Assembly (NCBI GenBank): GCA_947165505.1
Contig: CAMVAT010000001.1
Coordinates: 62,001 to 126,000 of the forward strand
Length of the DNA stretch: 64,000 nucleotides
Direction: 5' to 3'
From: an uncultured Prevotellaceae bacterium
GTDB taxonomy: Bacteria > Bacteroidota > Bacteroidia > Bacteroidales > Bacteroidaceae
This document shows, one piece after another, positions 1 through 8,612 of the stretch. A model generated the notes under the pieces. That model was not told the DNA's origin. It made no database searches and worked only from the letters and a program-made list of their open reading frames with translations. Position 1 is the first letter of the stretch. Each line of letters starts with the position of its first letter. Position numbers and translations under genes: made by a program.

Positions 1-156
1 AGCCCCTAAAAAGGAATACATCATTTCTCTTGTAACACCTTTAGTAGAAATGTCAATATATCCTTGACCTCCACCACCTTCTACACCTCCTTGACCGGAA
101 ATGTTTTTAAAGTCTGCTTGAGACAATCTTCGGAATATTAAACTATCTGCTTTCAT
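1..156 (-). CDS. Probable restriction endonuclease, N-terminal fragment (cut by window edge)
   Basis: Only the first 52 codons are visible; the reading frame is open to the window edge. It starts at the ATG at 156-154, which overlaps the TGA of the upstream methyltransferase by four bases (ATGA), typical of translational coupling. The visible peptide begins MKADSLIFRRLSQADF and contains a glycine-rich stretch (GQGGVEGGGGQG). I do not recognise a domain. The assignment as a restriction enzyme is inference from its place as fourth gene of a regulator-methylase-methylase operon; it could be another accessory protein of the system. Confidence 0.5.
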   Translation of the reverse strand, partial: MKADSLIFRRLSQADFKNISGQGGVEGGGGQGYIDISTKGVTREMMYSFLGA

Positions 157-1208
157 ACATTCTTATTTAAATAGATTAAATATTCTGTTAATTCCAATTC
201 CTTTTTACTATTGTTGCTACGAAAACGTTTATACTTAATTTTACTTAATTCAACATTTCCGTATTGTCGAAGGAAAGCCATTAAATCATCAATGGGCAAC
301 AATCCATCTTCACTATAACTTATAAATATGTCCCGACAATTAATATTCCTGATTATTAAATCAAAGGCATTACGAATCCGAACTTTAGAGCAAAAGTTTG
401 AATATTGGTCACGCCAAGGCCGTAAGCCACTTTCTCCAATTGCTTCAGGTTCGTCTTCACGGGCTAGCGTTTCCAAAATATGATAATTTGCGGCATACTG
501 TCGTTTGATATATGGAGGATCAATATAGCAGACATCACCTGTCAGCAATGGTGCCAAATTTTCAGCATAGCCTCTTCTTATCTCATGTCCTTCCGTATTG
601 TCATTTTCTTCAAATACAGACGGTCTTAAAAGTATTGGTTCTGTAGAACGTTGAACGAAATGGGACAAATAATGACCGTAAGTACCTGCGATATTTGCGA
701 CGTCATTAGCCGCCATAATTAAATCATGTAACAATAAGGAATGCTCAACATCACTAATTTGATTATTCTCATGCCATGTCTTTATTATTCGTCTAATAGA
801 ATCAATCTTCGAGGCATTTTCTGATGTAAAATACATACGTGATTTACATCCCGCTGTCGGCCTTCCACTAGGTGAGTACTCTTTTGTAAAAAAACCCAAT
901 TCTGGCTGACACTGATTAAGATATTCAAGCACATTCTCATACGTATTATCATCAGAGCCAACAAGTTCCTTCAATCCATCAAATTTTGGTGCATGATTTA
1001 ACTTTAGATTAACCATAAGATGATGATACGAATAGGTCATAACATCCGATGCAATGACCCTATAGCCCTCCTTTCTTAATGCAAGTGAAAATAATCCTGT
1101 TCCTGCCATCAAATCAATGACAGATGTTGCAGCAGGACACTTTCTTTTAATTTTATTAATCAGCGTCGCAGCCAATTTATCTTTGGATCCAATATACCTA
1201 TATCCCAT
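153..1208 (-). CDS. D12-class DNA N6-adenine methyltransferase
   Basis: Predicted to methylate adenine in DNA using S-adenosylmethionine. The SAM-binding motif is DLMAGTG (about residues 32-38) and the catalytic motif IV is DPPY (230-233), in the order of alpha-class Dam/D12 enzymes; 351 residues is somewhat longer than Dam. The start codon overlaps the end of the upstream methylase by 11 bp and its stop overlaps the next gene by 4 bp, so it is the third gene of a compact operon. A second methylase in the same operon suggests an asymmetric recognition site with one enzyme per strand (inference). The gene is clearly AT-richer than the chromosomal genes from 3.7 kb onward. Confidence 0.88.
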   Translation of the reverse strand: MGYRYIGSKDKLAATLINKIKRKCPAATSVIDLMAGTGLFSLALRKEGYRVIASDVMTYSYHHLMVNLKLNHAPKFDGLKELVGSDDNTYENVLEYLNQCQPELGFFTKEYSPSGRPTAGCKSRMYFTSENASKIDSIRRIIKTWHENNQISDVEHSLLLHDLIMAANDVANIAGTYGHYLSHFVQRSTEPILLRPSVFEENDNTEGHEIRRGYAENLAPLLTGDVCYIDPPYIKRQYAANYHILETLAREDEPEAIGESGLRPWRDQYSNFCSKVRIRNAFDLIIRNINCRDIFISYSEDGLLPIDDLMAFLRQYGNVELSKIKYKRFRSNNSKKELELTEYLIYLNKNV

Positions 1209-2922
1209 TTTGGAAAATATAATCTGACTTAATGTTTAATAATCTTCTAAAAGGAATCATCTGTTCAACCTGACCTATTGTCTTAAATATGGTTTTATAT
1301 TCCTTGGAGTCAAGATTATATAGGAATGCTATATTCCTTTCAATCTCAGCATCAGCTTCAACAGATATTTCCTTTCCTTTTTTATAATTACTCCTTACCA
1401 GCTCCGTAATTCTATTTAGTGCTGTTATTGTCTGAGTATTCTGAAAATCAAGTCTTGGGAAAGGAAGGGTATTGACATCCTGTTGGCTCAAATATGGGTT
1501 TGATGTCCAACCAATACTGCCTTTCCTCTTAATGATTATATACGTAGTAAGCCTTGAACATAAAATTGCAACGATTACCTCTGCAGTAAATGATGGGTGA
1601 ACAGACTCTTTCGGTTTGACAATGTATACAACTTGATTGGTTAAGCTATTATCATAGTCAATACCTGCTGTTATTCCAACACCAGTCTTCCTAACAAGCA
1701 CCTTCGGACCTTGATACAAAATAGAAGATTTGTAGTTAATGCCCTGCAAGCCTAGGCGTATATATCTGCTAGAAGAAACAGAAAATCTACTTAAATCTTC
1801 TCCCGTAATTAATGACGCACAATCCTTCTCTTTTATCTTAGTAACAATGCTTGTATGGTTAGCTGATGCAATAACAACGTCAGTTTTACAATGTGGACAT
1901 ATTGTCACTAGTTTCTTATTCCTTGGCATTGGAAACCATTTTCCACATTTTGGACATTGTAGAATGTCTCCCTTCTTAGAGAGTTCAACGCCACGTTTAC
2001 AAGATGTGTAAGTTTTTATCGTATCATACTTTTTGAGTTTATTTAATATAGGCAAATCCTCCTGACCAACATCTACAATAAAACTAAAACCAGAGGCGAT
2101 CATCTGTTTTGCAGGAACCTTAATTGACTTTTTCTTAACTACAGCATAAATGTCTGCTTCTCCAGATAAAATTGCCTTCTTCTCAGAGTTGCTTATGTGG
2201 GAACACAAAACATTATAATTCGTATTTAACTTCTTCACCCCATATATGATTGAAACCGCAAAGTTTACATTAGGAAAGAAGCCTTCTCCAAGTCTTACAA
2301 TTCCCTTTATTGTCGTATTTGTAAGTAGGATTTCACGTACTTTTTTATGCTCTTGACAATAGATGGAATCTGGAACAATAATGCCATAAACACCATATTG
2401 TCTAAGATTATTAATGATGGTTTCAATAAACAGGTCGTAGATGTCAAACTGTCCTATTGCTGTTTTGAAATCATGGGATAAGGAGATATAATGACTAATA
2501 TCTGCCCCCCAAGGTGGATTGCTAACAATCAAATCAATTCCATTAGGAATGTATTTCTGAATTAAAACATCCCAACCTTTTGAAGGAATTGAATTACCCA
2601 AAGGATAAAGTGCGTCTGTATTAACGAACACACATTCCGAGTCACTTCCTTCAAATCTATTCTTTGAACTGTTAATAGCTCGCTTGTCAATATCTATGCC
2701 AATTAAATTGATATTATTATTTTGTGTCTTAGCAATTCTCTCTAAAGATTCTAAAAGTATTCCATCGCCCGTCGCAGGATCCAATGCTGTGATGAGAGAA
2801 TCGCTTTTTTTCTCGCATAACGGCACAAGCAATTTCGCCAGCAAATCCGATAGGACTTGCGGGGTGTAAAACGCTCCAAGTGCTTTTTTCCTTTCTTTAC
2901 TATTTGATGACAAATCTACCAT
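1198..2922 (-). CDS. Adenine-specific DNA methyltransferase (N6_Mtase/Eco57I-like) with zinc ribbon
   Basis: A 574-residue gamma-type adenine methylase. The N-terminus has the GAFYTP motif (about 16-21) seen in Eco57I/type I-like methylases, motif I DPATGDG (48-54) and catalytic NPPW (135-138). A four-cysteine zinc ribbon (C323, C326, C342, C345; CPKC and CPHC knuckles) sits in the target-recognition half, which is unusual and may help DNA binding. No nuclease motif was recognised, so it is probably methylation only. It lies 51 bp after the HTH gene and overlaps the D12 methylase by 11 bp. A bifunctional type IIG enzyme is less likely given the short length. Confidence 0.85.
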   Translation of the reverse strand: MVDLSSNSKERKKALGAFYTPQVLSDLLAKLLVPLCEKKSDSLITALDPATGDGILLESLERIAKTQNNNINLIGIDIDKRAINSSKNRFEGSDSECVFVNTDALYPLGNSIPSKGWDVLIQKYIPNGIDLIVSNPPWGADISHYISLSHDFKTAIGQFDIYDLFIETIINNLRQYGVYGIIVPDSIYCQEHKKVREILLTNTTIKGIVRLGEGFFPNVNFAVSIIYGVKKLNTNYNVLCSHISNSEKKAILSGEADIYAVVKKKSIKVPAKQMIASGFSFIVDVGQEDLPILNKLKKYDTIKTYTSCKRGVELSKKGDILQCPKCGKWFPMPRNKKLVTICPHCKTDVVIASANHTSIVTKIKEKDCASLITGEDLSRFSVSSSRYIRLGLQGINYKSSILYQGPKVLVRKTGVGITAGIDYDNSLTNQVVYIVKPKESVHPSFTAEVIVAILCSRLTTYIIIKRKGSIGWTSNPYLSQQDVNTLPFPRLDFQNTQTITALNRITELVRSNYKKGKEISVEADAEIERNIAFLYNLDSKEYKTIFKTIGQVEQMIPFRRLLNIKSDYIFQNGI

Positions 2923-2973
2923 TGATGTATTACTTATGATGCGCTAAGTCCCTCAACTTGATCAAAGTGTATC

Positions 2974-3177
2974 TTAGTCATTAGCGTCTGTCAGCAAGTC
3001 CTTCATATTGACATTAAGAACTTTTGCTATCTTGTTTAATGTTTGAAGGTCTGGCTGTGATGCATTTGAGCACCATCGGCTTGTAGTTGTAGTGCTAACA
3101 CCAAGTTGCTCTGCAAGCCATTTGCCCGTTTTCTTTTGTTCAACCAGTACAACCTTTAATCGATTCAAATCGTCCAT
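2974..3177 (-). CDS. Small HTH (XRE) regulator of the restriction-modification operon
   Basis: A protein of about 67 residues that is almost entirely a Cro/C1-type helix-turn-helix: the segment LAEQLGVSTTTTSRW is the HTH core, followed by QPDLQTLNKIAKVLNV. It is first in the operon, so it is probably a controller-type regulator. I chose the ATG at 3177. The in-frame ATG at 3198 lies only two bases after a TACCTTTG -7 box (minus strand, 3201-3208) and would be at or before the transcription start. The longer form would add MNLNKIT. Confidence 0.8.
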   Translation of the reverse strand: MDDLNRLKVVLVEQKKTGKWLAEQLGVSTTTTSRWCSNASQPDLQTLNKIAKVLNVNMKDLLTDAND

Positions 3178-3200
3178 CGTAATTTTATTTAAGTTCAATG

Positions 3201-3208
3201 CAAAGGTA
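3201..3208 (-). promoter_or_regulatory. -7 box for the restriction-modification operon
   Basis: On the minus strand this reads TACCTTTG, a perfect TAnnTTTG box, just upstream of the HTH gene. No clear -33 TTTG is visible at the usual spacing, which fits a regulated or self-regulated promoter. Confidence 0.6.
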
Positions 3209-3634
3209 TTAACATTTTTCGAAAAAGCGAAAGAAGAAATAGTTTTTTATGCTTTTATAACGATTTTATGACTATAAGATTTTGAAATGCCTACTTATTC
3301 ATTCTAATTAATCAACCCACCAAGTTCTTTTGCCTATATTCGTCTGTCAGTTCTGTCACTTAATGCATAGCCTGCACTAATTGCATCATATTTCACCAAC
3401 TTACTACATACAAGAGCCGTGCAAAATATGCCAGAACATGTATTTTTTCCGAGCCGATAAAACGGTCTCATAATCGTAACCTCAGAATTTCAATCTTCTA
3501 CATTGCCTTTATCCAAAGAAATCTTATCTTCTTCCAAAATTAAGGAAAAAAATCAGGATACGCGGCGATAACAGGCAAAAAAAACGGTTTGTTGACAAAA
3601 AGTAAGTGGCGAGGGTAAAAAAACCTCGATTTTA
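3209..3634. other. Gene-free AT-rich spacer
   Basis: I see no supported coding region here. The only structure noted is a small hairpin, CGAGG/CCTCG at 3610-3628, followed by a short T-run. The stretch marks the boundary between the AT-rich restriction-modification island and GC-rich chromosome; it holds the promoters of the genes on both sides. Confidence 0.5.
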
Positions 3635-3666
3635 TTTGGCGCGTATCGGAATAATCCCTATATTTG
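3635..3666 (+). promoter_or_regulatory. Promoter of gdhA
   Basis: TTTG at 3635-3638, a 20-bp spacer, then TATATTTG at 3659-3666: a textbook Bacteroidetes sigma-ABfr promoter about 50 bp before the gdhA start. Confidence 0.8.
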
Positions 3667-3718
3667 CATCGTCTTAATAACACTATGTAACACGTTAACC
3701 TAAACAAAAATTTTTACT

Positions 3719-5056
3719 ATGGACGTTGATAAAATCATGCATGCCCTGGAGCAAAAACATCCGGGCGAGGCAGAGTATCTGCAGGCGGTGAGAGAAGTGC
3801 TCATCTCCGTGAAAGACGTTTACAACCAGCACCCCGAATTCGAGCGCGCCAAGCTCATCGAGCGCATCGTAGAACCCGAACGCATCATCACCTTCCGTGT
3901 GCCCTGGACCGACGACAAGGGCGAGGTGCATGTCAACCTGGGCTACCGCGTGCAGTTTAATAGCGCCATCGGCCCCTACAAGGGCGGCTTGCGTTTCCAC
4001 CCCTCCGTCAACCTGTCTATCCTGAAGTTCCTCGGCTTCGAACAGACCTTCAAGAATGCGCTCACCACGCTGCCCATGGGCGGCGGCAAGGGCGGCAGCG
4101 ACTTCTCTATCCGCGGCCGCAGCGATGCCGAGGTGATGCGTTTCTGCCAGGCCTTCATGACCGAGTTGTATAAGGTGATCGGCCCCGATCAGGACGTGCC
4201 CGCCGGCGACATCGGCGTGGGCAGCCGCGAGATAGGCTACCTCTTCGGCATGTACAAGAAGCTGACACACCAATGGAACGGTGTGCTCACGGGCAAGGGT
4301 CTGGAATGGGGCGGCAGCCGCATCCGTCCGGAGGCCACGGGCTTCGGCGCACTGTATTTCGTGAACCAGATGCTACAGACGCACGGCATCGACATCAAGG
4401 GCAAGACCGTGGCCATCAGCGGCTTCGGTAATGTGGCATGGGGTGCCGCCACGAAGGCCACCCAGTTGGGTGCCAAGGTCATCACCATCAGCGGTCCCGA
4501 CGGTTATATCTACGACCCCGACGGCATCAGCGGCGAGAAGATCGACTATATGCTTGAGCTGCGTGCCAGCGGCAACGATATCTGCCAGCCCTACGCCGAT
4601 GAGTTCCCGGGCGCCAAGTTCATCGCCGGGCGCAAGCCGTGGGAGGTGAAATGCGACATCGCACTGCCCTGCGCCACACAAAACGAGTTGAACGGTGCCG
4701 ACGCCGACATGCTGCTGGCCAACAAGCCGCTGTGCGTGGCCGAGGTGTCGAACATGGGTTGCACGGCCGAGGCTGCCGAGAAGTTTGTGGCGGCGAAGAT
4801 GCTGTTTGCCCCGGGCAAGGCTGTGAACGCCGGTGGCGTGGCCACATCGGGCCTGGAGATGACGCAGAACTCGATGCGCCTGAACTGGAGCGAGAAAGAG
4901 GTGGACGAGAAGTTGCACTACATCATGCACTCCATCCACGAGGCTTGCGTGAAGTACGGCAAGCAGCCCGACGGCTATATCGACTACGTGAAGGGTGCCA
5001 ATATCGCCGGCTTCATGAAGGTGGCTAATGCCATGATGGCACAGGGGATAGTTTAA
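3719..5056 (+). CDS. gdhA: NADP-specific glutamate dehydrogenase
   Basis: Catalyses reversible reductive amination of 2-oxoglutarate to glutamate; cytoplasmic and usually a hexamer, central to ammonia assimilation in Bacteroidales. At 445 residues it matches the bacterial NADP type. Visible landmarks are the substrate-binding loop PYKGGLRFHPSV (about 86-97), catalytic lysine K124 in GGGKGG, catalytic aspartate D164 in PAGDIGVG, and the Rossmann loop SGFGNVA (234-240). It has its own canonical promoter and ends at a strong hairpin, so it is monocistronic and convergent with the next gene. Confidence 0.97.
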   Translation: MDVDKIMHALEQKHPGEAEYLQAVREVLISVKDVYNQHPEFERAKLIERIVEPERIITFRVPWTDDKGEVHVNLGYRVQFNSAIGPYKGGLRFHPSVNLSILKFLGFEQTFKNALTTLPMGGGKGGSDFSIRGRSDAEVMRFCQAFMTELYKVIGPDQDVPAGDIGVGSREIGYLFGMYKKLTHQWNGVLTGKGLEWGGSRIRPEATGFGALYFVNQMLQTHGIDIKGKTVAISGFGNVAWGAATKATQLGAKVITISGPDGYIYDPDGISGEKIDYMLELRASGNDICQPYADEFPGAKFIAGRKPWEVKCDIALPCATQNELNGADADMLLANKPLCVAEVSNMGCTAEAAEKFVAAKMLFAPGKAVNAGGVATSGLEMTQNSMRLNWSEKEVDEKLHYIMHSIHEACVKYGKQPDGYIDYVKGANIAGFMKVANAMMAQGIV

Positions 5057-5091
5057 AGCCCCCCTCCCCTTCCCTCCCCGAGGGGAGGGCG
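5056..5091 (+). repeat. GC-rich palindromic repeat, CCCTCCCC family, copy 1
   Basis: Begins directly after the gdhA stop codon. Contains CCCTCCCCGAGGGGAGGG, an internal palindrome, preceded by a C-rich tract. A near-identical inverted copy lies at 5224-5256, and relatives occur near 21343-21386, 25921-25962 and 62311-62340. Confidence 0.75.
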
Positions 5092-5114
5092 TGAATAGCA
5101 AATTAAACACAATG

Positions 5115-5143
5115 AGAGGTGAGAGTTATTTCTCTCACCTCTT
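5115..5143. terminator. Bidirectional terminator between gdhA and the lipoprotein gene
   Basis: Perfect 11-bp stem AGAGGTGAGAG (5115-5125) / CTCTCACCTCT (5132-5142) with a 6-nt loop, then TTTAATT. The arms are the same GAGGTGAGAG unit that recurs as a dispersed repeat in the window. It is nested between two inverted CCCTCCCC repeats. Confidence 0.7.
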
Positions 5144-5223
5144 TAATTATTAGAAAAAATGTTCTCCATCGTGACATGCCAAGAGATTTTTCTACTTTCT
5201 CCCTTGAATTATGACGCTAACTA

Positions 5224-5257
5224 CGCCCTCCCCTCGGGGAGGGAAAGGGAGGGGGCT
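5224..5257 (-). repeat. GC-rich palindromic repeat, CCCTCCCC family, copy 2
   Basis: Inverted copy of the element at 5056-5091. On the minus strand it begins at the stop codon of the glycine-zipper lipoprotein gene. The two copies could pair across about 130 bp, enclosing the 11-bp terminator hairpin. Confidence 0.75.
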
Positions 5258-6095
5258 ATTTCTTCGTAGGCACGCTGAACTCTGACACCTGCGAGACGGT
5301 CTTGTTGCCTTGCAGCACCGAGACACAGAAGTTGGCTGTGCCGTCTTTCATCTTGCCCGTCTTCACCATGGCCGTGTAGCGGATGGCAGCACCGGGAGCG
5401 AGACTCTCCACGTGCATGCTGGGCGAGATATAGAGGCGCTTGATGCCCGAGGTCTCCACCACGGTGGGCACGATGTCGTAGAGCGTCTCGTCGGAGGTGT
5501 TGACCACCTCGAAGATGATTTTGCTCACCTCGTTGCTACAGAGCAGGTTGTCGTGGTTGTCATCTACGAAGCGTGCGTTGCGCACCTGTATTTTCTGGCT
5601 GTAGCTGAAGTTGTTGTAGAGGTCGTTGGCACTCGAAGCCGCGGGCGTCATCGTGCGGGCGGGCGCAGCCGAGTACGAACCGTTGTAGTCGCTGCCGTCG
5701 AAGTCGTAGAGACGGTCGTCGCCGCTGCCCGTGGCATCGTAGCCGCTGTTGTCGTAGCCGCGCTGGTCGTAACCGCCGTTGCTGTAGGCGCTGTCGTCGT
5801 AGCCGCCCTGACGCTGTTGCGCCTTACGCTCCTGCACCTTCTCGTAGTGGCGGTGCACGTCGTTTTCTGCCTTCTTGTCGGCCGCCGATCCGATGGCTCC
5901 GCCCACGATGGCACCTCCGGCCATGCCGATGATGGTGCCGAGGTGATAGCCGTGGCGTCCGCCGCTGATACCACCGATGGCCGATCCGAGGATGCTACCG
6001 ATATTCGAGCCCGTATAGGCCCCTGCCCCCGTGTATGTGCCGCAGCCCGTGAGCATCATGACTGCGCAGAGGGATAAAAGGAAAAACTTTTTCAT
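5256..6095 (-). CDS. Glycine-zipper lipoprotein
   Basis: A 279-residue envelope protein of unknown function. It has a lipoprotein signal with lipobox LTGC (Cys18), then a glycine zipper (about 23-72) with repeated GxxxG/GxxxA spacing, such as GAIGGISGG and GMAGGAIVGGAIG. This is the pattern of membrane-inserting or oligomerising outer-membrane lipoproteins (PF13488-like). A low-complexity Asp/Gly/Tyr/Ser segment (about 95-150) holds several GYD repeats. The C-terminal 110 residues look like a beta-sandwich. It is monocistronic and has a TACATTTG box upstream on its strand (6123-6130). Confidence 0.8.
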   Translation of the reverse strand: MKKFFLLSLCAVMMLTGCGTYTGAGAYTGSNIGSILGSAIGGISGGRHGYHLGTIIGMAGGAIVGGAIGSAADKKAENDVHRHYEKVQERKAQQRQGGYDDSAYSNGGYDQRGYDNSGYDATGSGDDRLYDFDGSDYNGSYSAAPARTMTPAASSANDLYNNFSYSQKIQVRNARFVDDNHDNLLCSNEVSKIIFEVVNTSDETLYDIVPTVVETSGIKRLYISPSMHVESLAPGAAIRYTAMVKTGKMKDGTANFCVSVLQGNKTVSQVSEFSVPTKK

Positions 6096-6122
6096 ATTCT
6101 ATTCTTTTTTTAAACTTTGTTG

Positions 6123-6130
6123 CAAATGTA
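6123..6130 (-). promoter_or_regulatory. -7 box for the glycine-zipper lipoprotein gene
   Basis: Reads TACATTTG on the minus strand, about 28 bp before the start codon; the -33 region is weak. Confidence 0.55.
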
Positions 6131-6309
6131 CGTTATTTCTTTTAAACTGTGAAAGAAAGCAATGTATTTTTTGCGAATTCACATTTTCACGGTTGCAAAA
6201 TTAGCGAATATTCCGACACTTGCAAGGGGATTTTCCCGAAAAGATGTTAGGGGAAACCCTATCAAATATTGAAATAAGAGTTTTTCTACGAGGAAAAAAA
6301 CAAAAAAGA

Positions 6310-6342
6310 TTTGGAGTTTTTTAAAACTTATATATATCTTTG
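6310..6342 (+). promoter_or_regulatory. Promoter of the M50 protease gene
   Basis: TTTG at 6310-6313 and TATCTTTG at 6335-6342 with a 21-bp spacer. Because transcription must begin after 6342, it rules out the upstream in-frame TTG at 6311 and supports the ATG at 6422. The rest of the 326-bp gap (6096-6421) shows no gene. Confidence 0.75.
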
Positions 6343-6421
6343 CGCCCATAGAAGTGTTCTTTACAAAAAACGCTTTTATCGGAAATGTGTTTTCCACAAA
6401 AAATCAAATAGCCAAAAAGTG

Positions 6422-7306
6422 ATGAACGGAAATGAAATGAACAACGATTCCTCAGAGAACCAGCAGGAGTCCTCTGCCGACTGGAATGAGCAAGACAACG
6501 ATAACGTCACGGAGCAGGGCCCGCAATTTCCGGGCTTTAACGAAAACGACGAAGACGCGGAGGGGCTGACCTTCAACTGGACCAGCCTTTTTGTGGGACT
6601 GGCCTTTTTCTTCTTCATGTTTCACGACACCAACATCTTTTCAGGCAACTGGTCTTTCCTGCTCTATCTCTTCGCCGCCGTGATTATCCACGAATTGGGA
6701 CATGTGATTTTCGGCCGTATGTTCGGATGCGAGATCAAAGAGATGCAGGTGTTCTTCTTCCCGTTTGCCAGTTACAAGCCCCGGCAGACCACCGAGGGCA
6801 GTTCATGGCGCAACGTGAAATGGAGCCTTGGGGCGCTGCCCCTGGGTGGTGCCACGGTGTTCAAGTCGCGCGCGGCCGACGCTGACGGCACCGGCGAGGA
6901 GCCGTCGGCCGGATATGCCGAGGCACCTGCCGTCTCGCCCTACATCGAAGACAAGGCCGCCTGGCAGCGGTTGCTCATCTCCGCCGCCGGCGTGCTGTTC
7001 AATCTCGCCACGTTTCTCATTCTATATCTCGCCATGCCCTATCTCTCGGCGGGCAGCTATCACTTCTTCAGTCCGCTGGCCATCCTCTCGCTTATCCTGG
7101 CCATCCTCAACATCCTGCCCATCTACCCGCTCGACGGGGGTGCCATCGTGTTTGCGCTCTACGAGATCATCACGGGCCGGAAGCCGTCGCCGGAGTTCAC
7201 CCGTATCTGCGGTTGGATCGGCTTCGCCGTCATCATCCTGCTGTTCTGGGTCTTCCCGCAGTGGATCAACGGCCTCTTAGAGAGCATCCTCTGGAGATTG
7301 TTCTGA
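6422..7306 (+). CDS. M50-family site-2 protease-like membrane metallopeptidase
   Basis: An integral-membrane zinc peptidase of the S2P family (294 residues). An acidic, Asn/Gln-rich cytoplasmic tail (1-50) precedes transmembrane segments near 53-68 and 78-98. The latter carries the zinc motif HELGH (H90, E91, H94). The third metal ligand is D238 in NILPIYPLDGG within a later transmembrane helix, and one more helix follows (about 262-280). There is no PDZ domain, so it is closer to the short sporulation-factor-like S2P group than to RseP. The substrate is unknown. It is convergent with the GH5 gene. Confidence 0.85.
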   Translation: MNGNEMNNDSSENQQESSADWNEQDNDNVTEQGPQFPGFNENDEDAEGLTFNWTSLFVGLAFFFFMFHDTNIFSGNWSFLLYLFAAVIIHELGHVIFGRMFGCEIKEMQVFFFPFASYKPRQTTEGSSWRNVKWSLGALPLGGATVFKSRAADADGTGEEPSAGYAEAPAVSPYIEDKAAWQRLLISAAGVLFNLATFLILYLAMPYLSAGSYHFFSPLAILSLILAILNILPIYPLDGGAIVFALYEIITGRKPSPEFTRICGWIGFAVIILLFWVFPQWINGLLESILWRLF

Positions 7307-7364
7307 CTCCCCAGCCTACGCCCTCAAGGCCTGACGGCTTCTATATCACGCTGCGTTTAACGTG

Positions 7365-7392
7365 TAGGGGCGGGTCCGGCGACCCGCCCCTA
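7365..7392. terminator. GC-rich palindrome between convergent genes
   Basis: Perfect 12-bp stem TAGGGGCGGGTC / GACCCGCCCCTA with a CGGC tetraloop. It belongs to the GTAGGGGCGGGTC repeat family (see 10826 and 19350) and may terminate transcription from both sides, although no strong T-run follows. Confidence 0.55.
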
Positions 7393-7418
7393 TTGTCTGC
7401 ATGGCAGTGTTTGAGCAG

Positions 7419-8576
7419 TTATTTCTCTTTCTCCAAACCTTCAGCCGCCATGAGCAAGTCAACGAGCGGTTTATCCTTATAGTCGTTTTTCTTCTGGTCC
7501 CAGAATCCAAAGTCGGCATCGTAACACCATGTGGTCCATGCTATGTCATACTCATCAAACACGCTCAGCATGTCCTTCGTCCATTTATAGGCCAGTTCTC
7601 TGTCCACCGGCTCATACACGCCCCATTCACCGCAGAAGAGTTGCAATCCATATTTCTTGGCTGCTTCGATAGCATCCTTGAAATCCTCACGGATCTTATC
7701 GGCGTTCCACACCTGAGTGGTATAAGGCTCCAGCTCCTTCTTCAGCGAGTCGGGTGCAGCCTCATAGTCTTCTTTCGATACAAGCACTCCCGGGTAGTTG
7801 ACCTTGCCCTTGTACTTGCCAATTGGTGTCCACCATGCTCCGTAGTGCGTCAAGATCATGGGGTTGTAATAGTGGAATGAGAGAACGAGGTTTTTATCGC
7901 CCTCGGGCACTTTCAGGTATTTCAATGTCTCGTACGACTGCCACATGTTTGACCCCACGACGAGCGTGCGCTGCGGCTCCCGCTCACGCAGGGCCTTGTG
8001 CACCTTAGCCACCAGTTGGTTCCACTGCTCATGCTCTTTAGCCACCGGCTCATTCATGAACTCGTAAGCCACGGAATCGTTGCTGAATCCTTTCAGCACA
8101 TCCGACAGCTGATACCACATATTGATGAGTTGGTTCTGTGCCTCTTCAGATGTAAACAGCGTGTTGGTGTCGCCCCCCTCATTGACGGCATTGAAATAAT
8201 GCGAACGAATGATATGCAGGTCAACGATTGCGCGCAGATGGTGTTTGCCGGCCAGCCTCAGCGCATTGGTCAGCAGGTCCCATGCCTCGGGCAGTTTGTT
8301 GCCCTGCTCATCCCAGAACTGTTCTTCGTCGATGGGGATACGCACGAAATCGAAGCCTAACTGCTCCAACCGCTCAAAGTCGTCCTCCTGAATGTGCTGC
8401 TGTCGAGCTTCGCCGCGCTCCTCCGACTGCGATAGCCAATGGCTCAGGTTAGTGCCTCGACGGATGCGGAAATTGTTCACTTCGCCAGTCGTCTCCTTCT
8501 CGGCCTTGCTGTTGCAAGCCGGCATCATCCACATGGCTGTGGCAATGACGGCCACGAATAATAAAAACTTTTTCAT
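7419..8576 (-). CDS. Glycoside hydrolase family 5 lipoprotein
   Basis: Predicted retaining beta-glycanase (cellulase-superfamily TIM barrel), 385 residues. The start at 8576 gives a lipoprotein signal with lipobox MPAC (Cys21); an upstream in-frame ATG at 8606 would spoil the signal. Family landmarks: RRGTNLSHW at the barrel entry, acid/base E176 in YEFMNEP, and nucleophile E317 in LFCGEWG. Single-domain; exact substrate (glucan, mannan, xyloglucan) cannot be told. It lies 36 bp after a carboxylesterase lipoprotein gene transcribed the same way, so the pair probably acts together on a decorated polysaccharide or glycoside. Confidence 0.88.
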   Translation of the reverse strand: MKKFLLFVAVIATAMWMMPACNSKAEKETTGEVNNFRIRRGTNLSHWLSQSEERGEARQQHIQEDDFERLEQLGFDFVRIPIDEEQFWDEQGNKLPEAWDLLTNALRLAGKHHLRAIVDLHIIRSHYFNAVNEGGDTNTLFTSEEAQNQLINMWYQLSDVLKGFSNDSVAYEFMNEPVAKEHEQWNQLVAKVHKALREREPQRTLVVGSNMWQSYETLKYLKVPEGDKNLVLSFHYYNPMILTHYGAWWTPIGKYKGKVNYPGVLVSKEDYEAAPDSLKKELEPYTTQVWNADKIREDFKDAIEAAKKYGLQLFCGEWGVYEPVDRELAYKWTKDMLSVFDEYDIAWTTWCYDADFGFWDQKKNDYKDKPLVDLLMAAEGLEKEK

Positions 8577-8612
8577 GATGTAAGTATTTAGGTGTGTTCT
8601 AATCATTGCTTG

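Noticed and set aside
6311..6421. Upstream TTG start for the M50 protease
   Set aside because: It lies within the promoter (-33 at 6310, -7 box to 6342), so it cannot be in the transcript.
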